Made by a program: the position numbers and the translations under genes
Notes under the pieces: generated by a model
Told to the model about the DNA's origin: nothing
Database searches by the model: none
What the model saw: the letters and a program-made list of their open reading frames with translations, nothing else
Source: Planoprotostelium fungivorum
Taxonomy: Eukaryota; Evosea; Variosea; Cavosteliida; Cavosteliaceae
Assembly (NCBI GenBank): GCA_003024175.1
Contig: MDYQ01000071.1
Location: 1-64,000 of the forward strand
Length of the DNA stretch: 64,000 bases
Reading direction: 5' to 3'
Shown: positions 46,019-57,924 of the stretch, one piece after another
Layout: each line of letters opens with the position of its first letter
Position numbering within the stretch: the first letter of the stretch is position 1

Positions 46019-49000
46019 ATGGGAAGGAAGGAGAAGAAAGAGAAGAAGCAAGAGTACGAGGCTCACCTTCAGACAGTGGAAGAGGTGAACACCGTCATCG
46101 TGATGGCGCGTCGGTGACGATCTCACAGGTCATCGCTCACTTTGAGACGGACGCCACATCAGGACTGCCGTCAGCCGACGCCCAACAGAGGCTGGAGACG
46201 AATGGAGCCAACAAGTTCGATACATCGGGTGGTAAGACGTGGTACGGCATCCTCGCTACGCACACGTTCAACTTTATGAACCTCGTATTACTGGTCGCCA
46301 TGGCCCTCTCTTTCGTCGTGGTGTCTTTCATCGACGCGGGTGTCGTCATCTTCGTCATCATCACCAACGCACTGATCGGTTTCTCTCAAGTGAGATGACG
46401 AGCGACGTCCACCACCTTCTGAAACTCGACAGGAATGGTCGTCCGAGAAGACGATGGCGTCTCTTCGAAACATGTCCACGCCCACTTGTCAAGTCATTCG
46501 AGATGGACAGGTCAAAGACATCGAGTCGACCGATCTCGTCGTGGGAGATATCGTGGTTCTTGAATCGGGAAGAACGGTTCCAGCCGACCTTCGAGTTACG
46601 GAGGTGATCATTTCCACCATCGATTACCGACTGACTATTATAGACGAACGACCTGGAGACGGATGAGGCGATGTTAACCGGAGAGAGTGATCCGGTCGTC
46701 AAGACCACTACGCCACTCACCACAGAGGGAGATGAGGTTAGACGGTTTGAATGCATATAGATTGACCTCTCCAGATTCCACTGGGCGACCGAAAGAACAT
46801 GATGTACATGAGTTCGGGCATCAGCAAAGGAAAAGGAAGAGGAGTTGTCATCAGGTCCGATGAATCACATCGAATCACATCAGCTGACATCGCATCAGAA
46901 CCGGAAACTCCACCGAAATCGGAAAGATCGCCAAGACTCTCACGAAATCTCAGAAAGGAAAGACTCCCCTCCAAAAGGTAATCCATCACCGTCATCATCA
47001 TCACCCCACCTGAAGCATCATTAGAGATTAGATCGACTGGGTATCCTCCTCTGCATCGTCGCGGTCATCTGCATCGCCATCGTCTTACTCACCGGATGGG
47101 GTTGGAGGACGTTCTCCGTCTACCCCGAAGGTCTTCGCGTCGCCGTGGCAACTGCAGTAGCCGTCATCCCTCAGTCCATCGTTGTAGTCGTCACTTTGAC
47201 TCTGACTGTGGGAATAAAAGCCATGGCCAAGAGGAATGCCCTCGTGAGAAAGTTACAGGCCGTGGAGACGGTGGGAAACGTCATGCACGTGTGTTCAGAC
47301 AAGACGGGAACTCTCACAGAGGGTAAGATGATGGCCACCAATGTCAGGTGCGATGTTCGTCGAAATTTGGAATATTTTTGACCCATTGTAGATTGTACAA
47401 CGGACACCGGTTCGTTGTAGAGGGACACGGGGTGACACCGGAGGGTGACATCCGAGACGAAGAGAACAACGTGGTCGACATCGACTCGAACTCTGTTCTC
47501 AGACGCATCATCACCATTGCATCACTCTGCAACATGGCCACCGTAGACAAAGTGGAAGAGGTGGAAGAACCCGAAGAGAGACCGAGAGAGAGCGACGTAG
47601 TTCGTGAGACCGAAACTTCCAACCGAGAGAAACGAAAAGAAAGAAAGAAGAAGGAGAAGGAAGAGAAGAAGAAAGAGCCAAAGAAGGAAGAGGGAGCTGG
47701 TGGACAAGAGAAGAAAGAAGAAGAGACACCGGAAGGTTACGCCACGTCTGGTTCACCCACCGAAGTGGCACTTGTTGTCCTGGGAATGAAGGCTGGGCTT
47801 TCGAAGGGAGATCTCACCGAGTTTTCGCTCATCTCGGAAAATCCGTTCGATTCTACGATCAAGAGGATGTCGACGGTCTACAACGGACCGGAAGGGAGGA
47901 TTTTGTTCATCAAGGGAGCACCCGATTTCATCAATCGTGAGGAAAGTTTGAGACGATGAAGTTGACGAGAGACAGCTTTGTGCGTGAATGCCGTAAAGGG
48001 AGACGAATTGACGGACGTCGAGCCGTTAGATGATGAGAAGAGACAGAAGGTGAGATGATGTCATCATCACACGATGTTCTACGTCACATATCGTCATGAT
48101 GGTCTCATCATCTTCGCGATCACCACGTGACTGACACTTTAGATGCGTGAACTGAACAAATCGATGGCGAGCGAAGGCCTTCGAGTCTTATCTCTCGCCT
48201 TCCGCATCGATCCACCCGACACCGAGAGCCGCACTGACATGGAACAAGATTGCACTTTCGTCGGACTCATCGGAATCCGCGATCCACCCAGGGAAGGTGT
48301 CCCAGAAGCCATTGCGACGTGTCACCGAGCGGGGGTGGTGGTACGTAGGCGAGTTGTAGATGGAACGTAACGTACGTACAGGTACACATGGTGACAGGTG
48401 ATCATCCGTTCACGGCGAGGGCCATTGCCAAGCAGATTGGAATCTTACCGTCGCACTTGTCGGATGAGATGACTGAGAAATTGGTTATGACGGCGACGAA
48501 ATTCGACAAATTATCCGACGAAGAACTGCAAGGCCTCAAGAGTTTACCTCTGGTCATAGCAAGGTAAATGCATGAATATCTATCTGCACAATTGTATTTC
48601 ATGAACGTCTTTCTCTGATGCAAACGTGACCATCATCACGACACCATCATGAGCATCTTCTTATCTGAAGCAGATGTTCTCCCGACTCGAAAGTGAGAAT
48701 GGTCACGGAATTACAGAGAAGAGGACAGACCGTAGCCATGCTGGGAGATGGAGTAAACGATTCACCTGCCATCAAGCTATCTGACGTCGGCATTGCCATG
48801 GGTAAGAACGGTAGTGAGGTCACGAAGGAAGCTGCCGACATCGTCCTACTGGGTGAGTCGCACATGCGCGAGCATCTGCGAAGGCTGACGCATCGCAGAC
48901 GACAATTTCGCCACGGTGGTATCGGCCATTCGAGAGGGAAGAAAAGTCTTTGCCAACATCAGAAGATCCGTCATCCATCTCCTCTGTGGTAATTTCTCGG

Positions 49001-49914
49001 AGGCACTCGTTCTGGTAGCTGGAGTTGCTTTCAGCTTGGACCCTCCCCTGACTCCACTGCAAGTCCTGTGGATCAATTTGATCACGTCGGCGTGAGTAGT
49101 TCGACTTGTCTCGTGAGAATTTCGAGATGATGAACTGACGATGATGCAGACCTCCCGCTTTTATTTTGGGTACAACACCAGCCAAAGCTTGGTACATGGA
49201 CAAGACGAAGAGGAAGGCAGACGAGAGATTCTTCAATGTAGAAACCATCGTCGATATCTTCTTGTACGGTCCTCTCATGGGAGGATTGGCCATCGTCAAT
49301 TTCGTCATCGCACGATTTGCTTTCGATCAAGACGTGAGACACCCTCGCATGACATCATCATCCGATCTTGTCATGTGAAACTCTGACCCCTCGCAGGTGC
49401 CTCGCTCTCAAGGTGCCACTTTTGCCGCTCTCACCATGATGCTCATGTTCCACGCTTACAACTGCCGAGACCTACGCGGTCACTTCTGGCGAAAAGGATT
49501 CGTCAACAGCTGGTGGCTCCACCTCTCCGTCCTGTGGGGCATCGGCACTCTCTTCTTCACCTTCTACACTCCACCTTTTGAGCGTCACGTCTTTGAACAC
49601 CGCAGGCCAGATTACCGCAATTGGCTGGTGGCCATAGCAACCACTGTACTCTTCATGTCTGTTTCGGAGGTGAAGATGGAGTGTTGTACGGGGTGGTAGA
49701 TTGACGGGGATTAGATCTATAAATTGATCAAGAGACCGCTAAGACAGAAGTCGACGAAGAAGCATCTCAACAAGCTGGCGGAAGAAGATGAATATGGAAT
49801 CTACAACGGTAACCCCGTCGTAGAGAGAGAACAAGTGAGGACCAAGTCATCATCTGATGGACACGTTCTGATGATGTGTAGGTATCTGAAGAGATGAAAC
49901 CATTGAAGGTGTAA
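46019..49914 (+). CDS. P-type cation ATPase, ENA-like (type IID)
   Basis: Membrane pump that couples ATP hydrolysis to monovalent cation export, as ENA Na+/K+ pumps do. From the ATG at 46019 a Lys/Glu N-tail leads to LTGESDPV (actuator domain, about 46675) and helix M4 with [18 protein letters not shown] (about 47157-47212). The phosphorylation motif [11 protein letters not shown] follows (Asp codon at 47298-47300). A nucleotide domain has FIKGAP, the hinge is [20 protein letters not shown] (about 48740-48800), and the C-terminal helices run to a stop at 49914. The M4 'IP-x-S' in place of IPEGL is what ENA pumps show. About 40 Lys/Glu-rich residues are inserted in the nucleotide domain (47616-47736). 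There are many short introns. Substrate choice is inferred from family resemblance. Confidence 0.87.
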
Positions 49915-50095
49915 ACCATCACAGTGTAACAACAGAACCGTACTTGAAACGACCGACGAGACCACATCAAGAGGAATAATAAAAGGATATCCTTCTCTCT
50001 TCTTTTATCGAAATAAACCCATTCATCGCACGCTTAACAGACTCGATTGCAAATGTCTCTTCTATACACTCCTCCATCGCCCCACGTGAATATAA

Positions 50096-53000
50096 TCATT
50101 CATCGTAATCATCGTCTCTCGTTCCCTTGCTGAGCGAAGCTTGCAGAAAGTTTGCCGAGCGAAGGACTTGAACGCGATTGGTGAGGGAGCTCATCCAGTC
50201 TTCCATCTCTTCCTTTGTGTCTGCGTAGACATTGTACGTCCTACCGGCCGATACCGTGATGTTGAAACCAAACTCTTTACTCGAACTATCTGCATGGATC
50301 AAGGCTCCTGTGATTGGATGTCATCCATCCATTCGATGTGATGCTGTGATGTATTCCATGTGATGATGTGATGATGATATGATGTGATGTTGTGATGATG
50401 TGATGATGATATGATGTGATGTTGTGATGATGTGATGATGTGATGATGTGATGATGTATTCGATGTGATGATGTGATGATGTGGTGATGATGTGATGATT
50501 CGATGATTCGATGAGCTGGAGACGACTTGTGATGTGAGAATGAAATCAATCGGGATGGATGATGGCACCTGATAATTCGATGGAGCCTAAAAATCCTTGC
50601 ATCTGATCTTTTGCGTAATAGAGGTGACTGTCTACACCGGATAGAAAGAAATATCTGTGAAATTTCACGACTTCGTTCTTAGAATCTTCTCACCTCCTCC
50701 TCCACACTGGAAATAATAACCCCTTCTTGTGTAGCCATCCACTCTTACTGATCTACAACGAGTCAGAACGATTTTTCGATATCTCTCTTCACCTGAGTGA
50801 GAGGAACGTTGGCCACAAGTGTTTGTGATCGGCTCATGTGACGGATGGCGATCTCTTTCTTCTCCACTTCCTCTTCTAATTCTCTGATCAAGGTGTCTTT
50901 CCTAACGTTCATGTCATCATGATCATCATCAACATCATCGCATCACGATCACCATCCGTGATCATCATCGCGATCATCACCGTTCACACATGTACATTCT
51001 AAAAGATGCCATTCATTACCTCCTATTCTTCTCATCTGAAGCCTGCAGTCTATCCATCAGCTCGTCCAGCCTACTCTCCTTCCTCTTTGAAGATTCCATG
51101 TTGTCTCTCATCTTCGAAAGGTAGCCTTCCGTGTTTTCTATGTCCCGATTTAACGTGTTTAAACGTCCCAATTTCTGTTCCAAGAAGCTGATACGGTGGT
51201 TACGCCTGTGATACACTGCCGTGCTCGCTCGATTGTAGTACCGATCGAGACGGTTTCGAATACCTGAAGGCGTAATTCAGTCATCGAATTTATTTCATTT
51301 TATTGTTCTCACCTTCGAGGGTAACGCCTTCTACGGTGCTGACGGCCCTCTCCTTTTGGAGAGTGTTCTCTGAGATTTCTCCGGATGGATCTACAACGGG
51401 CCCCTGTTTCCTCGCGGTCATCCACTTGTGCTCGGCCTCGGCTCTCTCTGCGGGTGTGTGGTGACTCGTTACTCTTGCCAACTATCTTCTTTAGTTCTTC
51501 CCCTCATTGAATGATGTGATACGATGATGATGTGATGATGTGGTGGTGTAATGATGTGGTGTGATGATGTGGTATGATGTGATGGTGTGATGGTGTGATG
51601 TGATGATGTGATGATGTGATGATGTGATGATGTGATGATGTGATGATTTGATAGTGATGTGATGATTATGATGACATTGATGATGTACCCTTCTCATCAT
51701 AGAGTATGGTGGTGGTGCAGTGATCGATACTTCTCTCGTCTCTCCATTCGTATTCTCCTTGTTAGAAGCTTCCATCAGGTACTTGGGTGGGTCACGTGAC
51801 CCCCTTCTGATCGAACTCGATCGATTCTGCGGAGATTGGATCTCCGAAAAGAAAGATCTGATCACGTGACTCAATATCAAATAAAAGGAAATAAAACCCC
51901 ACCTCATCCCGGTATTATCTCTCTTGATGGTAGTGGGCATCCAAGAAGGTTTCTGTGAAATTTCTGCGGTGATTTCTTCGGATTTTCTCTGAATTTTCGG
52001 TGTCGTCTCTTGAGAATCTTTCTTGGACTTTTCCGTGGAATCTTCCGATGAATTTTCACGGACGTCGACCAGTGGAGGTGTAGAGCTCCTCGTTCTCTCG
52101 CTTCTGATCCATTTGGGTGATGACGTGGCACTCACGCTGGGTGACGTCATAGTGCCTGTGTGCAACGCGGCCTTCTTCTCCAATTTCTCCCTCTCAAAAT
52201 TTTCTCTGATATGCATGAGCATGACGATTCATCGTGTTGTATAATTGGACAAATGGATCGAAATATCATTTCACCTCTCCTTCTGTAGTTGTTGCTCCAA
52301 TATCTCTAAAAGTCTCCTCTGTTCCTGCAGTTCTTGTCTATCGATGTCGTTCTGCAGGGCGGGGCTATTGGACTCGTTGTAGATGGACTCGTCCAATTTC
52401 GTCTGCAATTCTCTCGCGTTCTCTTTCATCTGTTCCAACAGCTGCTCGGACTCTTCCAGTTGTTCTTTGAACTGTTTGTTCTGCTCTGCGAGGTATTGTA
52501 TGATTTCTCCCAAGTTCTCTTTGTCCTGATCGAGATCATCATCATGGACGATCGTGATGATCATGATGATCGATTTATTCGATGACAATCGATCCATGAT
52601 ATCTATGATGACATCACTTCACATCATCTCACCTTCAATAGATCATTCAGCTCCAAATTTTCCTTTTCCAATCGATCGATCTCATTCCTCATGCTCTGCA
52701 GACCTCTATCACTCTTGACCTTCTCGTCCACCTCTTGCTCTTCTAGTTCTCTCTCCTTGTCCCTCTTCTCTTTCAGTTCGGCTTCCAGACTCTTGCACTC
52801 GTGCATCAGCGTCATCATGATCTGATGGGACTCCTGCTCGGTCGTTCTCGCAGCCTCTAAAGCTTCTTTCTGTCTCTCGATCATCTGATTTCGTCTCAGT
52901 CGTCGGTCATCGTGTCATGCGAAGATGGAGATGTAGGATGATCGTGACGGCCTCACGTCATTGAGCTCTCTCTGTGCCTCTTGGTCCTTCTTGAAATCTC

Positions 53001-53729
53001 TTCTCATCACCGCTACGTATTCATTCAGTCCAGACTCGATCATCATCGCGACGGAGACACATTGTCATTAGAAGATGGACTGTGGATCATCGAACTCACT
53101 GATTTCCTTTCTCAGTTCTTCGTATTGAACCAATAGATCCGCTCGAAAGTTTTCTGATTCTAAGAGTCTCATCTCACTGTCCCTCTCTTTCTTCATGTGC
53201 TTCTGAACTTGTTCGTTATAGAGATGCATGAAGCGTTCCAAATCTAAGTTTCCATTGTCCTGTGAGAATGTCATTTGAAGGGTGAGGAGGTTGATCGATC
53301 GATGTGACCTGTGCATCTTTGATCCACTGAAGAGTGTCGTCATCTTCATCGAATGACTTGTCTTTTTCTTTCGATATCTCTGTGAAATTGTCAAGAGTAT
53401 GAATAGAGTGACAATGGGCATGTATGATTCGATCGATGCAGGATGAAAGAAAGACGATGCTAAAAGTCATTGTGAACGTGATTTAATAGTGATTGAGTCA
53501 GTGAGAAGAGGTTACAACAGTTTACCTTTCGTCAATCTCTGGAGATCTTGGGCCATCGATTCTATTCTCCCCTTCAGCTCTTCATTTTCTTGCAACAATG
53601 ATTGTCCAAATTGAGCAGCGAGTATCAGATCATTATCTTTCTCATCCAATAGAATGAGAAGGTCTTCAATGGATGGTAATTCGTCTGCTCGTATTCAACC
53701 TTACGACGAGACGAGATCTTACCTTCCAT
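50096..53729 (-). CDS. Coiled-coil protein with CC1-box motif and C-terminal PH domain
   Basis: The ATG at 53729 gives MEDELPSIEDLLILLDEKDN, then LAAQFGQSLLQENEELKG (AAQFGQSLL at 53593-53619). This closely follows the CC1 box (AA-x-x-G-x-x-LL-x-x-N) by which BICD, Spindly and TRAK/HAP1 adaptors hold the dynein light intermediate chain. Long coiled coil runs to about 52.2 kb, then a Ser/Pro/Lys-rich linker. More coiled coil follows (FLEQKLGRLNTLNRDIENTE, about 51180-51030), and finally a PH domain: RYFFLSGVDSHLYYAK, FGFNITVSAGRTYNVYAD and EEMEDWMSSLTNRV, ending at 50096. A dynein-linked adaptor that uses the PH domain to bind membrane is the natural reading. Two introns are filled with TGATG microsatellite. 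Confidence 0.75.
50334..50520. repeat. TGATGATGTG microsatellite in an intron
   Basis: Degenerate run of TGATGATG, GATGTGATG and TGTTGTGATG words inside the intron between two PH-domain exons. The minus-strand open frames across it (His/Ile/Ser-rich) are a by-product of the repeat. Confidence 0.85.
51509..51690. repeat. GATGATGTG/GGTGTGATG microsatellite in an intron
   Basis: Second TGATG-type tract, with a run of exact TGATGATG/TGTGATGA words, between the coiled-coil and linker exons of the same gene. It may have the same origin as the 50.4-kb tract. Confidence 0.85.
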
Positions 53730-53814
53730 CGCTCAATGATGCCTGAGGGAACCGGTGTCAAACTATTGTAGAAGCTGTTGTCAGGACTCAGCCACAGATC
53801 ACATTTTATTCATT

Positions 53815-54624
53815 TCACACACGACTCCCATTCATGAACAGCAGCTTCGTGTATGGAGCACAGAAGATGGGAAGTGACGTCATAACCTCTTTCAACATAT
53901 CGCATGGAACTGGTAGCTGCAACATTCCATCAGATCACCCCCTCTTCACTTCTCACCTCCAAAATTTGCCGATAAGGTGCATAGTTTGTGTAATATTTAG
54001 ATGGTTCGAGGCTGATTACGTCCATCTTCAGGACGTTCAATGATCTGCCCTCCACCTCCAATCGATCCAGTTTGATCGCGTGAAGATAGAGAGTATTTGA
54101 AACTTTACGACCACCTAAAGGGAGTACATTCCACCTGAGGAATGAGATCATCAAAGTGATAGCCGATATGTGTGGTACCTCTTTCCGTACGCATCTATCC
54201 CATCTTGACGAAGGATGCAATGATGAACGTTAGGATCGTACGCCTTCTTTCGAGGTATGCAACAGAAGTATATGATGAGACCTGTGAATATGACGAGCAG
54301 GAGCGCACCAAGAGGAACCAAGATGAATAAAGATAGTCCGCCATAATCGATGTATGTCAAGAAACCTACCATTGTTCAGCAATATCACATCCAAATCGAT
54401 GAATCGCCACCTCCGATGAAAACGGCGAACATGACCGTGAAAAAGAGGCAAATGATGGGTGCGGCGTGTTTCGTCTTGTAATTCGCATCGTGTTTCGTCT
54501 TACAGAAGAGTGACCATTCATCTTCTCCGAACGTCCAACCTACCAATCTCCTCTCCCCTACACAAGATCTACATATACGATTATTCAGTAGTGGCGTCGC
54601 ATCGTGATTGTACATCGTGTCCAT
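53815..54624 (-). CDS. Two-helix membrane protein, unknown
   Basis: The ATG at 54624 (or 54615) gives MDTMYNHDATPLLNNRICRS, then C and W residues (GWTFGEDEWSLFCKTKHD). Helix 1 is IICLFFTVMFAVFIGG (about 54460-54420). After a 48-nt intron comes helix 2, LSLFILVPLGALLLVIFTGL (about 54340-54280), then IIYFCCIPRKKAYDP. A cytosolic part follows (LHAIKLDRLEVEGRSLNVLK) and the protein ends KLLFMNGSRV at 53815. It is about 210 residues and recognised by no domain I know. It is tightly packed against the CC1-box gene, whose start is 86 bp away. Confidence 0.55.
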
Positions 54625-55072
54625 CGGTTTGTTGTTTGTCAGCGGGCGTCACCCGTGTCAAATCCTTTCTTCTTCCTTTTCCCCTCTCAGTCCTGAACGA
54701 TCCAATCTGACTCCCATCGACCAATCCACGGCCACGATATCGCTGTATGCTGCGTGGGAATTGAACTCCGATTGATATTATTATGAATGTGTAATATGTA
54801 ATGCAACCAACACTCGTTGACGCTCCTCGATGCTGCGTACATATTGCAGCACATCTATGATACATCTTACACGCTGGTATTCCAGCGTTCTTCCCCTCCA
54901 ATGGAGAGGAATTGTTCTGTACATTCGAAATCCTTTGTACACCGCTGTGACAGTGCAGAAGAACCCACTTCTCCTAAGTATACCTTATCGACCCCCTGTG
55001 TTCATGGCAACCCGCTCATTACGCGATCTCTCACTCTCGTTCCGAATAGCGTAAAGAGAGGATCGAAGGTTT
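54625..55072. other. Divergent spacer, no supported gene
   Basis: Overlapping open frames exist on both strands (54581-54901 minus, 54817-55095 plus), but neither shows a domain or signal peptide. Probably the shared upstream region of two divergent genes. Confidence 0.4.
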
Positions 55073-55392
55073 ATGAAGAGGCAGAGGTCGTATGATCTCC
55101 CATCTCCCACCGGCAGACCAGCGCCAAAGGCGATGATGATCGTCCGATTTTCCAAAGAAGGACAACCGTTCGTATCACTGGTCGATGATATGGCCAAATC
55201 AATATTATCCCCTCTACTCGATAATAGCGGAAGTGGAAGGTATTTCATCGTCAGAGGAATCTCGGTTAACTAGATCCTAGAAACGAAGACGTTCGATCAT
55301 TTTGGAAGACCATCGAGACAGTGGGAAGAGGAGAGACAGAAAGAGAGGAAGTAAAATTTCAAGTCTCAGGCAGTCCACTATCCGTCAAGTGA
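55073..55392 (+). CDS. Small hypothetical protein, two exons
   Basis: The ATG at 55073 gives MKRQRSYDLPSPTGRPAPKA and SLVDDMAKSILSPLLDNSGS. A short intron (about 55238-55280) ending in CCTAG restores the frame to give RNEDVRSFWKTIETVG and the end GSPLSVK, with the stop at 55392. The product is about 90 residues with a basic start. I recognise no domain. A read-through frame without splicing stops at 55273. Confidence 0.4.
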
Positions 55393-55580
55393 GATGCATT
55401 CCATCCTCTACACAGACACCAATCGGCCACCAGGTTCAGACAGACGAGAGCGAATGGTGAAACGACAGTCATCGTGACAGCGAGAAAGACGAAACGAGCT
55501 CAATCTCAGATGATCCCGTCTTCGAATCGTTCGGGTGAAGAGAAGAAGAAATGCGAATCTGATTAAGAGTAGGCATCCCC

Positions 55581-57200
55581 ATGGAGCTCAATGGGCTCAT
55601 CAACGCCATAGAACAAGACGTCATTGGAAAGATCCTCGGCATCGATCAGATGTTCCTCGGCCTCTTCGAGGTGAGACGAAAACAATGGACGGTGGATGAT
55701 GACCCCACTGCCAGGCGGTCCGTGGCAGATATTCCATCTTTGCCGTCAGTCCATCTTTCGCACACCTCCTCCACTATTCACAGCCCCATGAACTCCGAGG
55801 AATGAACACGAGTGAGTGCTCCCTGCATCATGTTGATCGTCACGATGTTCTCTCTGATGTCGTCGTCTGATGTTTCAAAGCCGACCTCAGTTGCCCCACG
55901 GCCGAGAGTGGCATCATCTTCGATCAGATCAGCTCGAACATGAACCCTGACACGAAGACGGCGACTCTGTCCACCAGTCTCCATCATTTCCCCGGAATCT
56001 TCTTCTTCTTTGCCATTCGCGAGGTAATATTAATCTCATCCTTACATCACACGATCACATGATCACATCATGACATCTCACCACACCATTTCATCCTCTC
56101 ATCCACAGGATGGTGACATCGTGACATGATTACACACCATCACCTGATCAACATCGTGACACATTGTCACATCTCCATCTCGATCACTCAAGTCATCACT
56201 CGCAGATCACACCGGGCGTCAATCTCTCCCTCTTCATCGCCCACGATCACAACCGACACTCCATGGGCCCACCACCCCCCGCCGTACCCGCTCTCCCTGG
56301 TAATCCCGTGTGGCGAAGGAGTGAGTGGGACGAAGTCCTGGAGAACTGTCTCCATTACATCCACTTCAACCGCCACCACGCCTCCCATTCCAAGATGACT
56401 CTACCGAAGGAATTCTTAGAAGATAGCAAGAGGGTATATTGTTACGTTTACACTGGAGAGAGAGGTGAGAGGACAAGAGATGCCATAGAGTATGTGGAAT
56501 AGAACGATAGAAAGACATAGAAGATGAATGGAAGACACTGAAAAGACGATCGATCATCATGAGGATGAAGATGATGTGAGACGGCGAGTTGAAAGTTCGC
56601 AGGTTTTCTACCCTCTGGAAACAGCGACGGATACATTTGGAGGTCGAGCTGCGGCATCGTGTCTGGCGGTGAGCGTTGCCTCTCCACATGTCAAACTTAT
56701 GTGCACAGGAAGCATGAAGAAGAAGTACCATTACGTGGATCTGCCTGATGGCAAGAAACTGAGGAGGAGAGTAATGTGGCTGGAACAAGTGAAAGATCTG
56801 TACATCGTGGAGTACAGACATCACGATAACAATTATACCGCCGCCGATCTCCTTTTGGGGCCAGATTGCATGGATTGGGATAGACTACTGCACAGAGTCC
56901 ACGCTGCCAACCAACATCTCAACAATTCATTAGCGAGCATCGTGAGTCGATCTCCTCCATCATCATCATCATCATCATCGATTCCACCTCCCACATCTGC
57001 ATCATCTCCATCATCACCATATTATACGCACCATCACATCGTCATCGCGTCACCTGCATCACGAAGAGTGACAACAGCAGAGCGGGCACTTTAATCGAGC
57101 AGAGACGAGAGTGAACCAGTCCGAGATCGGCTCTGAAAATGTTGTATCGTACGTCAATGATATCCTCACAAATTGGGCCACGGAATACGGCAGACAATGA
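55581..57200 (+). CDS. Unknown soluble protein, six exons
   Basis: The ATG at 55581 gives MELNGLINAIEQDVIGKILG. Exons joined by GT-AG introns continue with RGRYSIFAVSPSFAHLLHYS, IIFDQISSNMNPDTKTAT, FPGIFFFFAIRE, ITPGVNLSLFIAHDHNRHSM and WRRSEWDEVLENCLHYIHFN. After the intron ending at about 56602 come VFYPLETATDTFGGRAAASC and WLEQVKDLYIVEYRHHDN. The last exon ends YVNDILTNWATEYGRQ at 57200. The product is about 320 residues, alpha/beta in character, with no signal peptide or clear membrane helix. It lies upstream of the glucan synthase on the same strand. I do not recognise it. Confidence 0.6.
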
Positions 57201-57924
57201 CATCATGAAGAGTCTGTCCGCGAGCGAAGAGAGAAGAGGCGAATGAAGTGATGAGTTTTGAACACAGATGCATCTTCTCGTGGTGATTGTCTGTCGATCG
57301 ATGTCCATCATCGGGACATCAGATCAGAAGGACACAGAATCAGCTCCACCTCAAATGTTCGTCTCTTTTCGTATTCAATTGTGAGATAGAAGGGATAAGA
57401 TAAGCCTGCCTTCCATACGAAATATTCTCGATGTCGAGACTTCAAACGAGAACTCATCAACCACCCCAGACTGTTCTATCCCACGAAAGAGACAGTTCAT
57501 TAGAACCAGCGGCTCATCTTTATCTCCCTTCGTTCTCACCACCTCCTTTATCCCTTTAAACAGAGCATCTGTCAATACGAGTCCGTGTGAATACTCAACC
57601 TATCTCACGCTTCTCTCTCACAAGAGAGTGCATTGTTATAGAACATCCACCGATGGGCGGAGGACAGCAGTCAAGTCTGGAAGAAGGGAGAAGATGTCTA
57701 AAAAATCAGCAAGTTCCTGGGGCTATGGTCGGAATCAAAGGGACTCTTAGTTTTCGGTCGAATTCCCGAAAGGTACCGCAGAACCTGGCATTATTTCCTG
57801 CCTCTCGACCAAAGCATCACACAAGAAGGACGCTTTTGCTCTCATTAGAAGGCAGGCGACACTACGGTGAGTTGTGAGGAGTGTTTGGGATGTCTGATGG
57901 TTATAGACGAGATACGATTCTAAA
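57201..57924. other. Upstream region of the glucan synthase
   Basis: Open frames at 57375-57575 (minus) and 57587-57877 (plus) show no domain. A possible ATG at about 57695 starts MSKKSASSWGYG, but its frame closes at once without splicing. It may be leader or an unresolved 5' exon. Confidence 0.35.

Noticed and set aside
50286-50568. Minus-strand open frames rich in His, Ser and Ile
   Set aside because: Translation of a TGATG microsatellite within an intron; no domain and no codon bias.
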